DNA of 33,044 nt from an uncultured Ignavibacteria bacterium (lineage in GTDB: Bacteria > Bacteroidota > Ignavibacteria > Tepidaquicellales > Tepidaquicellaceae), in the NCBI GenBank assembly GCA_937872315.1, contig CALMST010000001.1:1-33044 (forward strand), given 5' to 3'. Numbering within the stretch: the stretch's first letter is position 1; each line of letters starts with the position of its first letter. Shown piece by piece: positions 17,381 to 26,076 of this stretch. Position numbers and translations under genes: made by a program. The notes under the pieces are model-generated. The model had not been told where the DNA came from, did not search any database, and was given only the letters and a program-made list of their open reading frames with translations.

Positions 17381-18067
17381 CCCGGTAAGATTTATACTGT
17401 TAAAATTTGTTGCCAGACTTGTTATAAGAGGATTGCTTTTTACATCATGCGGCAGCGGAACAAATCTGTAACTTACTTCAAATCCAAACCCGATCTTGGA
17501 GAAACTTCCGGTTCCAATCATTATCTCATAATTTCCAGTCCAGAAATTGTCCGAAGCAGAACGGTTGCCAATAAAAACCTGACCTTCATCAGAATAGATC
17601 TGACCTGTTATTTCCTCATTTATATACATAGGACCTGCTCCGATTCCAAAATACATTTTACTGAATGATGATGAATAGTTTTTGGCAAAAGGATAGTATT
17701 TGAATTTTGCATTCAGTGGAATTGTATAAAATCTAGACTGGGTCGGAACATAAAATCTTCTCTCAGTTTCAGAGTCATAGTAATAACCGTCATTATTCAG
17801 AGCATTGCTGTATAAATATCCGGGTGAAAATTCAAATCCGTATTGTTCATTAAGAGTAATTCCAATTATTCCATCGATCTCTTTCAGAAAATCCCCTCCT
17901 GACAGCTGAAAAAACGGATAAGCATCACTTGCCTGAGGATCTGTAAGCCAGATCAGTTTAAAGCCAATTCCCACATATACATTTTGCTTCATTGATCTTT
18001 GCTTGATCTGAGAACGGGAAATTACGGGAACCAGTAAGAGTAATACGATTATTATTATTTTCTTCAT
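17360..18067 (-). CDS. Outer-membrane beta-barrel protein, function unknown
   Basis: A signal peptide (MKKIIIIVLLLLVPVISRSQ) precedes ~215 residues of alternating hydrophobic and aromatic strands. Frequent YVGIGF-, YFGIGAGP- and FGFEVSYRF-type segments fit a small eight-stranded barrel of the OmpA/PF13505 kind. The chain ends in Phe (NILFSF), as expected for a BAM-recognised C-terminal strand. The gene is last in the dprA-rpoN-hslVU operon, 13 bases after hslU, and its 3' end forms one arm of a long hairpin. Function is not determinable. Confidence 0.8.
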   Translation of the reverse strand: MKKIIIIVLLLLVPVISRSQIKQRSMKQNVYVGIGFKLIWLTDPQASDAYPFFQLSGGDFLKEIDGIIGITLNEQYGFEFSPGYLYSNALNNDGYYYDSETERRFYVPTQSRFYTIPLNAKFKYYPFAKNYSSSFSKMYFGIGAGPMYINEEITGQIYSDEGQVFIGNRSASDNFWTGNYEIMIGTGSFSKIGFGFEVSYRFVPLPHDVKSNPLITSLATNFNSINLTGNILFSF

Positions 18068-18080
18068 AATTAAAAAACGT

Positions 18081-19538
18081 TTATAATATATATCTGCTTA
18101 GATCACGGTTTTTTACAATGGCATTAAGCTTTTCATTTACATATTTTTTGTTGATCTCAATTTTACTCTTTTTTACTTTATCCGGGACATCAAAAAGTAT
18201 TTCATCAAGAACAGTTGTCAGAATGGTGTGAAGTCTTCTTGCGCCGATATTTTCAACCTGTTCGTTTACTTCAGCGGCGATCTTGGCAATTTCCTTTATC
18301 GAATCATCTGTAAAAATCAGGTCTATATCTTCGGATTTCAGCAATGCCTTGTATTGTTTTATCAGAGCATTTTCCGGTTGTGTAAGAATTTTATAAAAAT
18401 CCTTTTCATCAAGACTATTAAGTTCAACTCTTATAGGGAATCTGCCCTGAAGCTCTGGTATAAGATCACTGGGTTTTGAAATATGAAATGCTCCTGAGGC
18501 TATAAATAAAATGTGATCAGTCTTTACCGGACCATACTTTGTAACAACGGTCGAACCTTCCACTATCGGAAGCAGATCTCTCTGAACTCCCTCTCTTGAA
18601 ACATCCGGTCCTCCGCTTCCCTGTGATGATTTGGACTGACCGCCGGCTACCTTGTCAATTTCATCTATGAATACAATTCCGGAATTCTGTACCTTATCAA
18701 CGGCTTCATTGATAACAGCATCCATGTCAATGAGTTTAGCGGCTTCATCCTGAGTAAGTACTTTTTTCGCCTCGGCAATTGTAAGCTTTCTTTTCTTTGA
18801 TTTCTTCGGCATCATGTTTCCAAACAGATCATTGATGTTTATTCCCATTTCCTCCAGACCTATAGGTCCCAGAACCTGCAGCATGGGAAAATTATCCGCA
18901 GAAAGATCTAGCTCGATCATTCTTTTATCAAGATTTCCTTTTTTTAACTGTATGCGTAATTTTTCTCTCGTAGAGGCATTTAATTCTTCCTGCGTCTGGC
19001 TTGTTGTGTTTTCTTTATTTTCAGCGGAACCGTTGGAAACTTTTTTGACCGGAGGCAAAAGTATGTCAAGTATCCTTTCTTCACTGTTTTCTTCTGCCTT
19101 GAGCTGAACTTCCTTCATCTTTTCATTTTTGACTATAGTAACAGACAGATCTGTCAGTTCTCTTATCATTGACTCTACATCTCTGCCTACATATCCAACT
19201 TCAGTAAATTTGGAGGCTTCAACCTTTATAAATGGCGCATTTGCAAGTTTGGAAATACGTCTTGCAATTTCAGTCTTTCCTACTCCTGTCGGTCCGATCA
19301 TAATGATATTGTTAGGCATGATCTCATCTTTCATTACGTCACTGACCTGCTGTCTTCTCCATCTGTTTCTTAAAGCAATTGCAACTGATTTTTTGGCATT
19401 ATTCTGACCAATAATATATTTATCAAGTTCATCTACTATTTCTGAAGGAGTTAACTGTTTGATTCCGTTTGATGCGCTTATCAATTTTTCTATCTTTGTT
19501 TTCACTTTACTGCTTTGTTTCTTATCTTCTCTGATCAA
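18081..19538 (-). CDS. hslU: ATP-dependent protease ATPase subunit HslU (ClpY)
   Basis: This AAA+ unfoldase docks on the HslV peptidase ring and feeds it proteins. [17 protein letters not shown] is the canonical start region. Walker A is GPTGVGKTE at residues 82-90, followed by GYVGRDVE (pore loop region), the variable I-domain, and Walker B FIDEIDK near residue 288. The sensor and arginine region [18 protein letters not shown] is near the end. The TTG at 19538 adds ~28 residues before the canonical start, giving 485 against about 443 in E. coli. A later TTG at 19484 gives a shorter lead, so the true start is unsettled. It lies 30 bases after hslV. Confidence 0.96.
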   Translation of the reverse strand: MIREDKKQSSKVKTKIEKLISASNGIKQLTPSEIVDELDKYIIGQNNAKKSVAIALRNRWRRQQVSDVMKDEIMPNNIIMIGPTGVGKTEIARRISKLANAPFIKVEASKFTEVGYVGRDVESMIRELTDLSVTIVKNEKMKEVQLKAEENSEERILDILLPPVKKVSNGSAENKENTTSQTQEELNASTREKLRIQLKKGNLDKRMIELDLSADNFPMLQVLGPIGLEEMGININDLFGNMMPKKSKKRKLTIAEAKKVLTQDEAAKLIDMDAVINEAVDKVQNSGIVFIDEIDKVAGGQSKSSQGSGGPDVSREGVQRDLLPIVEGSTVVTKYGPVKTDHILFIASGAFHISKPSDLIPELQGRFPIRVELNSLDEKDFYKILTQPENALIKQYKALLKSEDIDLIFTDDSIKEIAKIAAEVNEQVENIGARRLHTILTTVLDEILFDVPDKVKKSKIEINKKYVNEKLNAIVKNRDLSRYIL

Positions 19539-19568
19539 TTTCGTTTTAATTAAGTTAATATTTTTTTT

Positions 19569-20102
19569 CTATTTCTTTAATTCTTCAATGGAAATATTAT
19601 GATTTGTATATATACATATATCTGCCGCCTGATTCAATGATTCTGTAACTATCTCTTTTGCGCTGAGTTTGGAATATTTCACAAGCATTCTTGCCGCCAC
19701 CAGCGCATACTGACCACCCGAACCAATCGCTACTATACCGTCATCAGGCTCTATAACATCACCTGTACCTGATATTACAAGTGCTTTTTCACTATCGACA
19801 ACAGCAAGAAGCGCTTCAAGTCTTCGGAGATACTTATCTGTTCTCCATTCCTTTGCCATCTCAACTGCCGCTCTCGAAAGATTTCCTTTGTATTCTTCAA
19901 GCTTTGATTCAAATTTTTCAAATAAAGTAAATGCATCAGAAGTAGCTCCCGCAAATCCCACAAGTACTTTATCATTAAAAATCTTTCTTACTTTACGTGT
20001 AGTGTGTTTCATAACAGTGTTGCCCATTGTTACCTGTCCGTCACTGCCTATCACTGCTTTTCCGTTTCTGATCAGACCAATGACTGTGGTCGAACGGATC
20101 AT
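19569..20102 (-). CDS. hslV: ATP-dependent protease peptidase subunit HslV (ClpQ)
   Basis: This N-terminal-threonine protease forms the core of the HslUV complex. [21 protein letters not shown] aligns with the mature N-terminus of the family, followed by [15 protein letters not shown] and [27 protein letters not shown] and the NISIEEL tail are also typical. I chose the ATG at 20102, which leaves only M-I-R-S before the catalytic Thr and resembles HslVs with a very short propeptide. A TTG at 20117 would give a nine-residue propeptide. Either way, Met excision alone would not expose the Thr, so processing is needed. It is 30 bases upstream of hslU. Confidence 0.96.
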   Translation of the reverse strand: MIRSTTVIGLIRNGKAVIGSDGQVTMGNTVMKHTTRKVRKIFNDKVLVGFAGATSDAFTLFEKFESKLEEYKGNLSRAAVEMAKEWRTDKYLRRLEALLAVVDSEKALVISGTGDVIEPDDGIVAIGSGGQYALVAARMLVKYSKLSAKEIVTESLNQAADICIYTNHNISIEELKK

Positions 20103-20134
20103 GTTTTCTTTCTTCAATTTTTATTTTTTTAAAA

Positions 20135-21637
20135 TTATAAAATTTCTCTTCTTAATTTCGACGGTGGGATATTCAATGATTCCCTGTATTTTGCAACCGT
20201 CCTTCTTGCTATCTTCAGACCTTTGTTATTCAGCTCATGAGAAAGATCTTCGTCGGATAATGGCTTTGATTTATCTTCATTGTCTATCAGTTCCTTTAAA
20301 GTGATTTTGACTTCAGAATTTGAAACATCATCACCTTCACTGTTTGATAACGCAGTCGTAAAAAATGATCTCAGCTCATGTATCCCCGAAGGTGTCTGAA
20401 CATATTTGCCTCTGACTGCTCTGCTGACTGTGGATGGATCCATGTGAATATCTTCAGCAATTTCCTTTTCAAACATAGGCTTAAGTCCTGTGTCATTATT
20501 CTCAAAATAAAATCTCTGACGTTCGACAATTGCACCCATGATCTTCAATAGTGTATCCTTTCTGGAATTAATTGCATCTATAAACCACTTCGCCTTATTA
20601 AAATTATTAACTATAAATTCCTTCGTATCCTTATCCAGTTTATTTGATTTATCTTTATACATTTTCTTATAAGCTCTGTTTATCCTGAGTGACGGGGAAT
20701 TTCCTTCATTAAGTGAAATTTCAAAATCACCTTCATTATTTTTAACTATGAGATCCGGTATAATGTAATCCTTAACTGATATCTGAATATCATTTCCCGG
20801 TCTCGGGTTAAGTTTCTGAATGAATTCAAAAATCTCTTTTACCTGCTGAAGATCTATATTCAAAGCCTTACTAATGTTCTCATACCTTTTGAGACGCAGA
20901 TCTTCAAAATGATTTTCAATAATATCTATCGAATTTTTCTTTAGTTCAGAATTACTTTCAGATCTCTCTATCTGCAGTATGAGACAGTCTTTAAGACTTC
21001 TTGCAGCTATGCCCGGAGGATCAATTTTATTTTGTATGAATTTAAGGGTCTCTTCAAGTTCTTCTTTCGTAAATTCATCATTAGCAAAAACAGTCCCGAT
21101 CTTCTTTTTATTCAGATCCGATAAAATATCTTCATCACTGTCAACGAAGAATCCTTCATCGTTAAGTGACCATATTATTTCCTCGCCGATGAATATCATT
21201 TTATCAGATAAACCTGACAGATGCATCTGAAGCGTAAGAGAATCTTTTAGTGAACTCGTATATTCCGAAGTTATAACAGGCTCATAAATCTCATCTTTTT
21301 TGTCTCCTGCTGAATATTTTTCAAACTCTTCATTATCAAAATATTCATCCCAGTTATATTCGTCTTCGCTATTTTTATCTTTTTCTGATTCATAATTTAC
21401 ATCATCTTCATCTATTTTTGTTTTCTCTTCATTGATATCGGAATTTGCGGCATCATCGCTCAAACCGGTTTCTTCCGGTTCATATTCACTTCCCTCTTCC
21501 AGCATGGGATTCAGTTCAAGTTCTCTTTTAATTATATTGTCAAGCGACAGCAGAGGAATGGCAAGAATATTCTGCTGCATTATGATCTTCGGCAGTGTCT
21601 TCTGAGTTTGCTTTTGTGATAAAGACTGACTATACAT
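20135..21637 (-). CDS. rpoN: RNA polymerase sigma-54 factor
   Basis: RpoN directs RNA polymerase to -24/-12 promoters and needs an AAA+ activator to open them. The Gln/Leu-rich region I opens the protein (SQKQTQKTLPKIIMQQNILAI). Region II, residues ~50-115, is a very acidic low-complexity linker. The core-binding region and a helix-turn-helix (DIHMDPSTVSRAVRGKYVQTP, near residue 400) follow, then the RpoN box ARRTVAKYRE at about 477-486. At 500 residues it is complete. It lies between a DUF3109 gene and hslV in one tight operon. No activator gene is in the window. Confidence 0.97.
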   Translation of the reverse strand: MYSQSLSQKQTQKTLPKIIMQQNILAIPLLSLDNIIKRELELNPMLEEGSEYEPEETGLSDDAANSDINEEKTKIDEDDVNYESEKDKNSEDEYNWDEYFDNEEFEKYSAGDKKDEIYEPVITSEYTSSLKDSLTLQMHLSGLSDKMIFIGEEIIWSLNDEGFFVDSDEDILSDLNKKKIGTVFANDEFTKEELEETLKFIQNKIDPPGIAARSLKDCLILQIERSESNSELKKNSIDIIENHFEDLRLKRYENISKALNIDLQQVKEIFEFIQKLNPRPGNDIQISVKDYIIPDLIVKNNEGDFEISLNEGNSPSLRINRAYKKMYKDKSNKLDKDTKEFIVNNFNKAKWFIDAINSRKDTLLKIMGAIVERQRFYFENNDTGLKPMFEKEIAEDIHMDPSTVSRAVRGKYVQTPSGIHELRSFFTTALSNSEGDDVSNSEVKITLKELIDNEDKSKPLSDEDLSHELNNKGLKIARRTVAKYRESLNIPPSKLRREIL

Positions 21638-21672
21638 ATTTTCTAACCGTAATTAAATTTTTTATAAATTAT

Positions 21673-22236
21673 TTATCTGGATTCTTTATTTGTAAAATAT
21701 TTGGATTTAAGGTCTTTATAAAACTGCTCTCCGTATTCCCTTACAAAAGCATCTTTTGCAAATTCAAATATCGTAATATTTTCGGATTTACCTTTTGCAA
21801 GCGCATCTTCACATTCACTGATTTCCTCATATCTGATAATGTTTCTTTTCTTGCCCGAAATTCTGACAGGAAACAAATGGCAGGATATGGGTTTTTGAAA
21901 ATCTGTCTCATTGTTGATGTATGCCTGCTGAAAAGAGCACTTTGCTATTCCCTCTTCATAGAATGCAAAAATGCATTCTTCATCGTTTACACTTTTAAGA
22001 GAATAATCCCCGGGTTCACCTTCTATAACTCCCCCGGTGTCAATGTGGAATATATTAATAACACTGAGATATTTTCTGGCAATTTCAGTATTGCGTTTAA
22101 TTATCCTCACTTCCTCATCAAGCAAAGGCGCTCCTCCTGCACCTTTTAAAGTACAGCATGCTCCCCTGCATTTTGATACATCGCAGGAAAATTTCAGATT
22201 GAATATTCTGTCATCAATAATAAATTTTTCAGACAT
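21673..22236 (-). CDS. DUF3109 family cysteine-cluster protein
   Basis: The 187 residues contain the cysteine pattern of DUF3109, related to YkgJ-type metal or Fe-S cluster proteins. Cys18, Cys23, Cys27 and Cys28 lie in a C-x4-C-x3-CC cluster, with further Cys in CIFAF, KCSFQ and SCHLFPVRI. A metal cluster is likely from the family; no reaction is established. Its ATG overlaps the dprA stop as TAATG, and rpoN starts 35 bases downstream, so it is firmly in the dprA-rpoN-hslVU operon. Confidence 0.88.
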   Translation of the reverse strand: MSEKFIIDDRIFNLKFSCDVSKCRGACCTLKGAGGAPLLDEEVRIIKRNTEIARKYLSVINIFHIDTGGVIEGEPGDYSLKSVNDEECIFAFYEEGIAKCSFQQAYINNETDFQKPISCHLFPVRISGKKRNIIRYEEISECEDALAKGKSENITIFEFAKDAFVREYGEQFYKDLKSKYFTNKESR

Positions 22237-23372
22237 TAAGCTTTTATGAAATTTTTTCCGGGCAATTGTCTTACAAGATCCATGAACTCAAGTGACAATA
22301 AAATAACAAGACAATCAGATATACTTAGTCCGGTTATTTCACTTATCATATCAATATGAGTTGGCTCGCTTGGCAATTTATCGTATAATTCTTTTTCAGT
22401 TTCTTTAAGTCCTCTCAGATCCGGCAAAGATCTTTCATCTCTGAGAACAAGGTTTTTATCTAAAAACGGTTTGAATTTCATTTCAAGCTCTGTGAGAATA
22501 TCCTCAATACAGGTGATAAGTTTTGCCTGTCCGCGTTTTATTATCTCATTTGTGCCGTCTGACTGTCTTGAATTAATGTAACCCGGAACAGCAAATACTT
22601 CCCTGTTCTGATCCACCGCAAAATCCGCAGTTAGTAAAGATCCTCCCTTGATACCGCTTTCTATTATTATGCTGCCTAAACTTATACCGCTGATGATCCT
22701 GTTTCTTCTTGGAAAATTCAGCTTTTCCGGTTTCGATCCTGCTGGAAATTCAGAGATCACAGCGCCGTTTTCTATCAGCTCATTATATAAATTTCTGTTT
22801 TCATAAGGATAGATTATATCCGCTCCGCATCCAAGTACCGCATAAGTTAGATTTCTATGTTTCATACAGACCCTGTGAACAATCGAATCTATTCCTCTTG
22901 CAAATCCGCTTATCAAAGGTATCCCAAGATTTGAAAGTTTCTCTGTGAAATTCTCACAGGTAAACTTTCCGTATTCAGTCGGATTGCGCGTCCCGACTAT
23001 GCTTAGCGAATACCTGTCTATCTTTTTTATATTTCCTTTAAAATACAGGATCGCAGGTGAATCATAGATCCTTTTTAGATTTTCAGGGTAATCAGTATCT
23101 GTTAATGTCAGAATGTTAATATTCTTATTTCCGGCATCCCTGATCAGTTTGTCGGCAGCTGTGTTATGATCTGATATGTTTTGTTTTGCTTCAAAAATAT
23201 TTCTTACTATACTCTGATCAATACCTTCTACCTTCTTCAGATCACCCGGACTGCAATTAAAAAAATCATATGGCTCGGGTATTCTTAAAACAATGTTCCT
23301 TATTCTGTTATTTCCGAGATTTTTAACATTCATCAGAAAATTAACATACCTGATCTTCTCACTGTCATTCAT
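22236..23372 (-). CDS. dprA: DNA-processing protein DprA
   Basis: DprA protects incoming single-stranded DNA and loads RecA during natural transformation. The order is an N-terminal helix-hairpin-helix region (~1-75), then the Rossmann-like DprA core: SIVGTRNPTEYG, SGFARGIDSIVHR, AVLGCGADIIYP, FPRRNRIISG, ESGIKGGSLLTADFA and FAVPG. A C-terminal winged-helix domain (~315-378) completes the protein. Length 378 is full. It heads the minus-strand operon. Its promoter must lie in the 23373-23921 spacer. No other competence gene is in the window. Confidence 0.96.
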   Translation of the reverse strand: MNDSEKIRYVNFLMNVKNLGNNRIRNIVLRIPEPYDFFNCSPGDLKKVEGIDQSIVRNIFEAKQNISDHNTAADKLIRDAGNKNINILTLTDTDYPENLKRIYDSPAILYFKGNIKKIDRYSLSIVGTRNPTEYGKFTCENFTEKLSNLGIPLISGFARGIDSIVHRVCMKHRNLTYAVLGCGADIIYPYENRNLYNELIENGAVISEFPAGSKPEKLNFPRRNRIISGISLGSIIIESGIKGGSLLTADFAVDQNREVFAVPGYINSRQSDGTNEIIKRGQAKLITCIEDILTELEMKFKPFLDKNLVLRDERSLPDLRGLKETEKELYDKLPSEPTHIDMISEITGLSISDCLVILLSLEFMDLVRQLPGKNFIKA

Positions 23373-23921
23373 AATTACTGCTTAATTTAATTAATATAAT
23401 TTTCTAATAGTATTACAATAATTTTGAATTTTTATACCGGTATTAATTTCTTCAAAATTAATGCTGTTTTCCCGGAGTAATTTAACTTCCCGGACAAACT
23501 TTTTCAATTAGAAATATATGCATTTGTGAAAATGAAATTTTAAAAAAAATGATTTATCAGAATGCAGATTCAGTTAAAAATAACGGCTTTTCCGGAGTCC
23601 GATCCCGAAAGTCCGGATATTAATTGAAACTGCCTTTCATATAACACCTGAGGTGAATCAGAAAATTGGCGGGAAGCAAAAAAAATCATCTTTGAGCGGA
23701 AATAGCAACATAACAAACGGCTTATTTCTCCTGATTCTTCTATTTTGATCATTTGACATAAAAGATAAACCAGAATATATCTTAATCTTATTCAAAAGTT
23801 TTTTATACTTTATACACAGGGTTGGACATTTCGGGATCTGCTTTTTTAATTTGACTTTATTTCAATTTTTATACTGAACAAGTTATCAGTTAATTATTAC
23901 CACCCGTAAAATACTGAATTA
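23373..23921. other. Divergent-promoter spacer with repeat remnant
   Basis: This AT-rich stretch separates dprA (minus) from the glycosyltransferase (plus). No gene is supported; the 60-codon minus frame at 23570-23752 overlies the repeat. It contains repeat copy 2 near 23651-23740 and a TCCGGA pair near 23591 and 23611. Both promoters should be here. TATACT at 23870-23875 is a -10-like box, but the TTGACT before it is only 13 bases away, so I do not call a promoter. Confidence 0.65.
23651..23740. repeat. Degenerate palindromic intergenic element, copy 2
   Basis: Bases 23659-23696 align with 198-234: CAGAA-x-ATTGGCG, AAGCAAAAA and a TTTGAGCG-like end are shared in order, at roughly 80 percent identity by eye. 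Short ends GAATCAG (near 23655) and CTGATTC (near 23731) are inverted copies bounding the element. Together with copy 1 this is a dispersed decayed repeat, always outside genes here. Confidence 0.55.
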
Positions 23922-25502
23922 ATGAAAAAATATCTTTCTCTGCTGATTATTCCGCTTATTTTTATTGTTTATTCTACCGCCTTAAAAAAAGCCGATGGAC
24001 CTAATTATAATTACAGTCTGGCTGATCCCTCTTATGTTTATCTGCTTAATTCCCTTACTATGTCAGAACTCGAAGGCTCAGGTCACACCGATCATCCCGG
24101 AACGCCCCTTCAGATCGCAGGAGCTTTTATTGTTAAATCTTATTTTTACATTTCGCATGAAAAAGATAATATCACCGAAGATGTTATATACCGGCCGGAA
24201 GCTTATTTAAGAGTATTTGATTATTCACTGATTGTTCTTAATGCCATTGGATTATTAATTTCAGGCCTTATTATGTTTTTTATCTTTAAAAATATTTTTG
24301 CAGGCATGATCTTTCAGACAATTCCTTTTATCTCCATAAATGTTATAGAAGTATTCTCTCTGGTCAAAACCGAAAATTTTGCATTCTTTCTGATATTAAT
24401 TCAGATTACACTTATCATTAAATATATCTTTGATCATGATTCCGATACTAAAAAGTATTATCTGTATTTTTCAGGTCTGATCTGCGGTATAATACTATCT
24501 GCTAAAATCAGCTTTATTTGTATAGTTTTTCTTCCCCTGATTGTTTTTCCCGGATTCAGGCAAAAAATGATTTTTGCAATAACAATGATTGCGTCATTTG
24601 TAATATCAGTTATTCCTGTATTATCCAATATGGAATATTTCATTAACTGGATCAGCAATCTTTTTATTCACAACGGTCGGTACGGCTCAGGTGATTCTAC
24701 TGTAATCAACAAATCCGAATTTTTTAATAATATTCTTAAAATTATTTCAAATGAAAAATTCTTTTTCTTTTCATATATCTTCCTTTCCGGTTCAGCACTT
24801 ATTGTTTTTTTTAAAAGAGATAAACTGAAAGAGATTTTTTCATCAAAAGAAATGAAACTCTGCACGGCAATATTTTTTGCTATGAGCATAAATATACTTA
24901 TGGTAGCAAAGCATTATTCTTCAAGATATATGTTCCCTGCACTGCTGCTGTCCGTTCCGGCATTGTTTGTTTCAGTAAATATTTTGCGCAGGATCTACTT
25001 TAAAAAATTAGGTGTGAGATTTATTTATGCGGGGATATTATTATTTCTGATTCTCTTCGGATTTTACAATGGAAGAAAGCAGCTTGCAAAATCAAATCAT
25101 ATAAGATCAGAATGCTCAAAGTTAGTTGAATTTCTGAATACAAATTATAAAGGAGCTTCTGAAATTTTATCACCGGGTGTTACAAGTGAAAAAGCGGCTC
25201 TTATTTTTGCTTATTATTATACTCCTGATAAGAGCAGAGCGGTATTGAGTAAATATTTGGATCAGAGATTTCCGGGATTATTCTGGTATGATGTTTTTAA
25301 TCAAAAGTTAATTTTGTTTAATGGCAAGTATGAATCAATTGATATGACAGCTGATAAATATCCATTAATTTACAGAACTACGGATGAAAATTACAATGTA
25401 ACATTTATAAGGGATTATGAAAAATTATTTAAGGAAAGAAATTTAAAACTGACTAAAATATTTTCAAATGATAATGGTGAACTGATCTATAAAATTGAAT
25501 AA
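23922..25502 (+). CDS. Multi-pass membrane protein, GT-C glycosyltransferase-like
   Basis: The 526 residues hold about ten or more hydrophobic segments, then a soluble C-terminal part of ~130 residues. The first outer loop has the Asp-Pro of LADPSYVYLLNSL and later HTDHPGTPLQI. Acidic and His residues in that loop are typical of GT-C enzymes (ArnT/PMT/RgtA type) that move sugars from polyprenyl phosphates at the outer face of the inner membrane. Assignment rests on topology and this loop, not on a clear family signature. It stands alone, with no sugar-biosynthesis neighbours, and ends convergent to a lipoprotein gene. Confidence 0.65.
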   Translation: MKKYLSLLIIPLIFIVYSTALKKADGPNYNYSLADPSYVYLLNSLTMSELEGSGHTDHPGTPLQIAGAFIVKSYFYISHEKDNITEDVIYRPEAYLRVFDYSLIVLNAIGLLISGLIMFFIFKNIFAGMIFQTIPFISINVIEVFSLVKTENFAFFLILIQITLIIKYIFDHDSDTKKYYLYFSGLICGIILSAKISFICIVFLPLIVFPGFRQKMIFAITMIASFVISVIPVLSNMEYFINWISNLFIHNGRYGSGDSTVINKSEFFNNILKIISNEKFFFFSYIFLSGSALIVFFKRDKLKEIFSSKEMKLCTAIFFAMSINILMVAKHYSSRYMFPALLLSVPALFVSVNILRRIYFKKLGVRFIYAGILLFLILFGFYNGRKQLAKSNHIRSECSKLVEFLNTNYKGASEILSPGVTSEKAALIFAYYYTPDKSRAVLSKYLDQRFPGLFWYDVFNQKLILFNGKYESIDMTADKYPLIYRTTDENYNVTFIRDYEKLFKERNLKLTKIFSNDNGELIYKIE

Positions 25503-25589
25503 GATTTGATATTCACAGATTTAAAAGTGATACTTACGGATAAAAATTCACATTGGGATTTAAATGATTTTATGCCAAGATTTTTACAA

Positions 25590-26057
25590 TTATTCTTTAC
25601 CGACATTTGATATCTCATCATTCAGATTATCCAGAAATATTGCTACATTCTCATTCATGATCCTTATTTTAGTATCATTTTGAATGCTTATTGTATCTGC
25701 TCCGGGCTTATGTTCAAAATTCTGAATGATCATCAGATTATCATCTATTGAAGTAAGAAATTTGGTTTTCAAAACAGTGGAAGGTTCATAACTGGGAATA
25801 ATTTTCACGGCATCTACGTCCATATATAATTTATTCATTCTCTTTTTGTACTGTTCAAAATCTTTTTCATAGTTAAGAATACCTGTATATTCTCTGAACA
25901 AAGTCGCATAATTATTCATCTTATACAGATATTCAAATTTTCTCCGCTGATCTCCCTGGCTTATCTTGTTGCATCCGTAAATTTCTATAATCAGGAAAAG
26001 TATTATAACCAATGGCGTGAATATTTTTAAACCACTGTAGTTTCGTACATATTTCAT
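25590..26057 (-). CDS. Small lipoprotein of unknown function
   Basis: The N-terminus has positive residues, a hydrophobic core (residues ~12-26) and lipobox IYGC with Cys29. The mature ~127 residues are charged and mostly helical, with no motif I recognise. It begins 19 bases after the tsaD stop, so it probably shares the tsaD transcript. The 3' end is convergent with the GT-C gene, with 87 bases between and no clear terminator hairpin. Confidence 0.7.
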   Translation of the reverse strand: MKYVRNYSGLKIFTPLVIILFLIIEIYGCNKISQGDQRRKFEYLYKMNNYATLFREYTGILNYEKDFEQYKKRMNKLYMDVDAVKIIPSYEPSTVLKTKFLTSIDDNLMIIQNFEHKPGADTISIQNDTKIRIMNENVAIFLDNLNDEISNVGKE

Positions 26058-26076
26058 GTCAGACTGTTTATGATTT

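Noticed and set aside
21595-22149. 184-codon plus-strand frame
   Set aside because: It is antisense to the DUF3109 gene and the rpoN start; its Cys and Phe content is a shadow of that gene.
23821-23880. Sigma-54 (-24/-12) or sigma-70 promoter before the GT-C gene
   Set aside because: TTGG is not followed by GC at the right spacing, and TTGACT to TATACT is only 13 bases apart.
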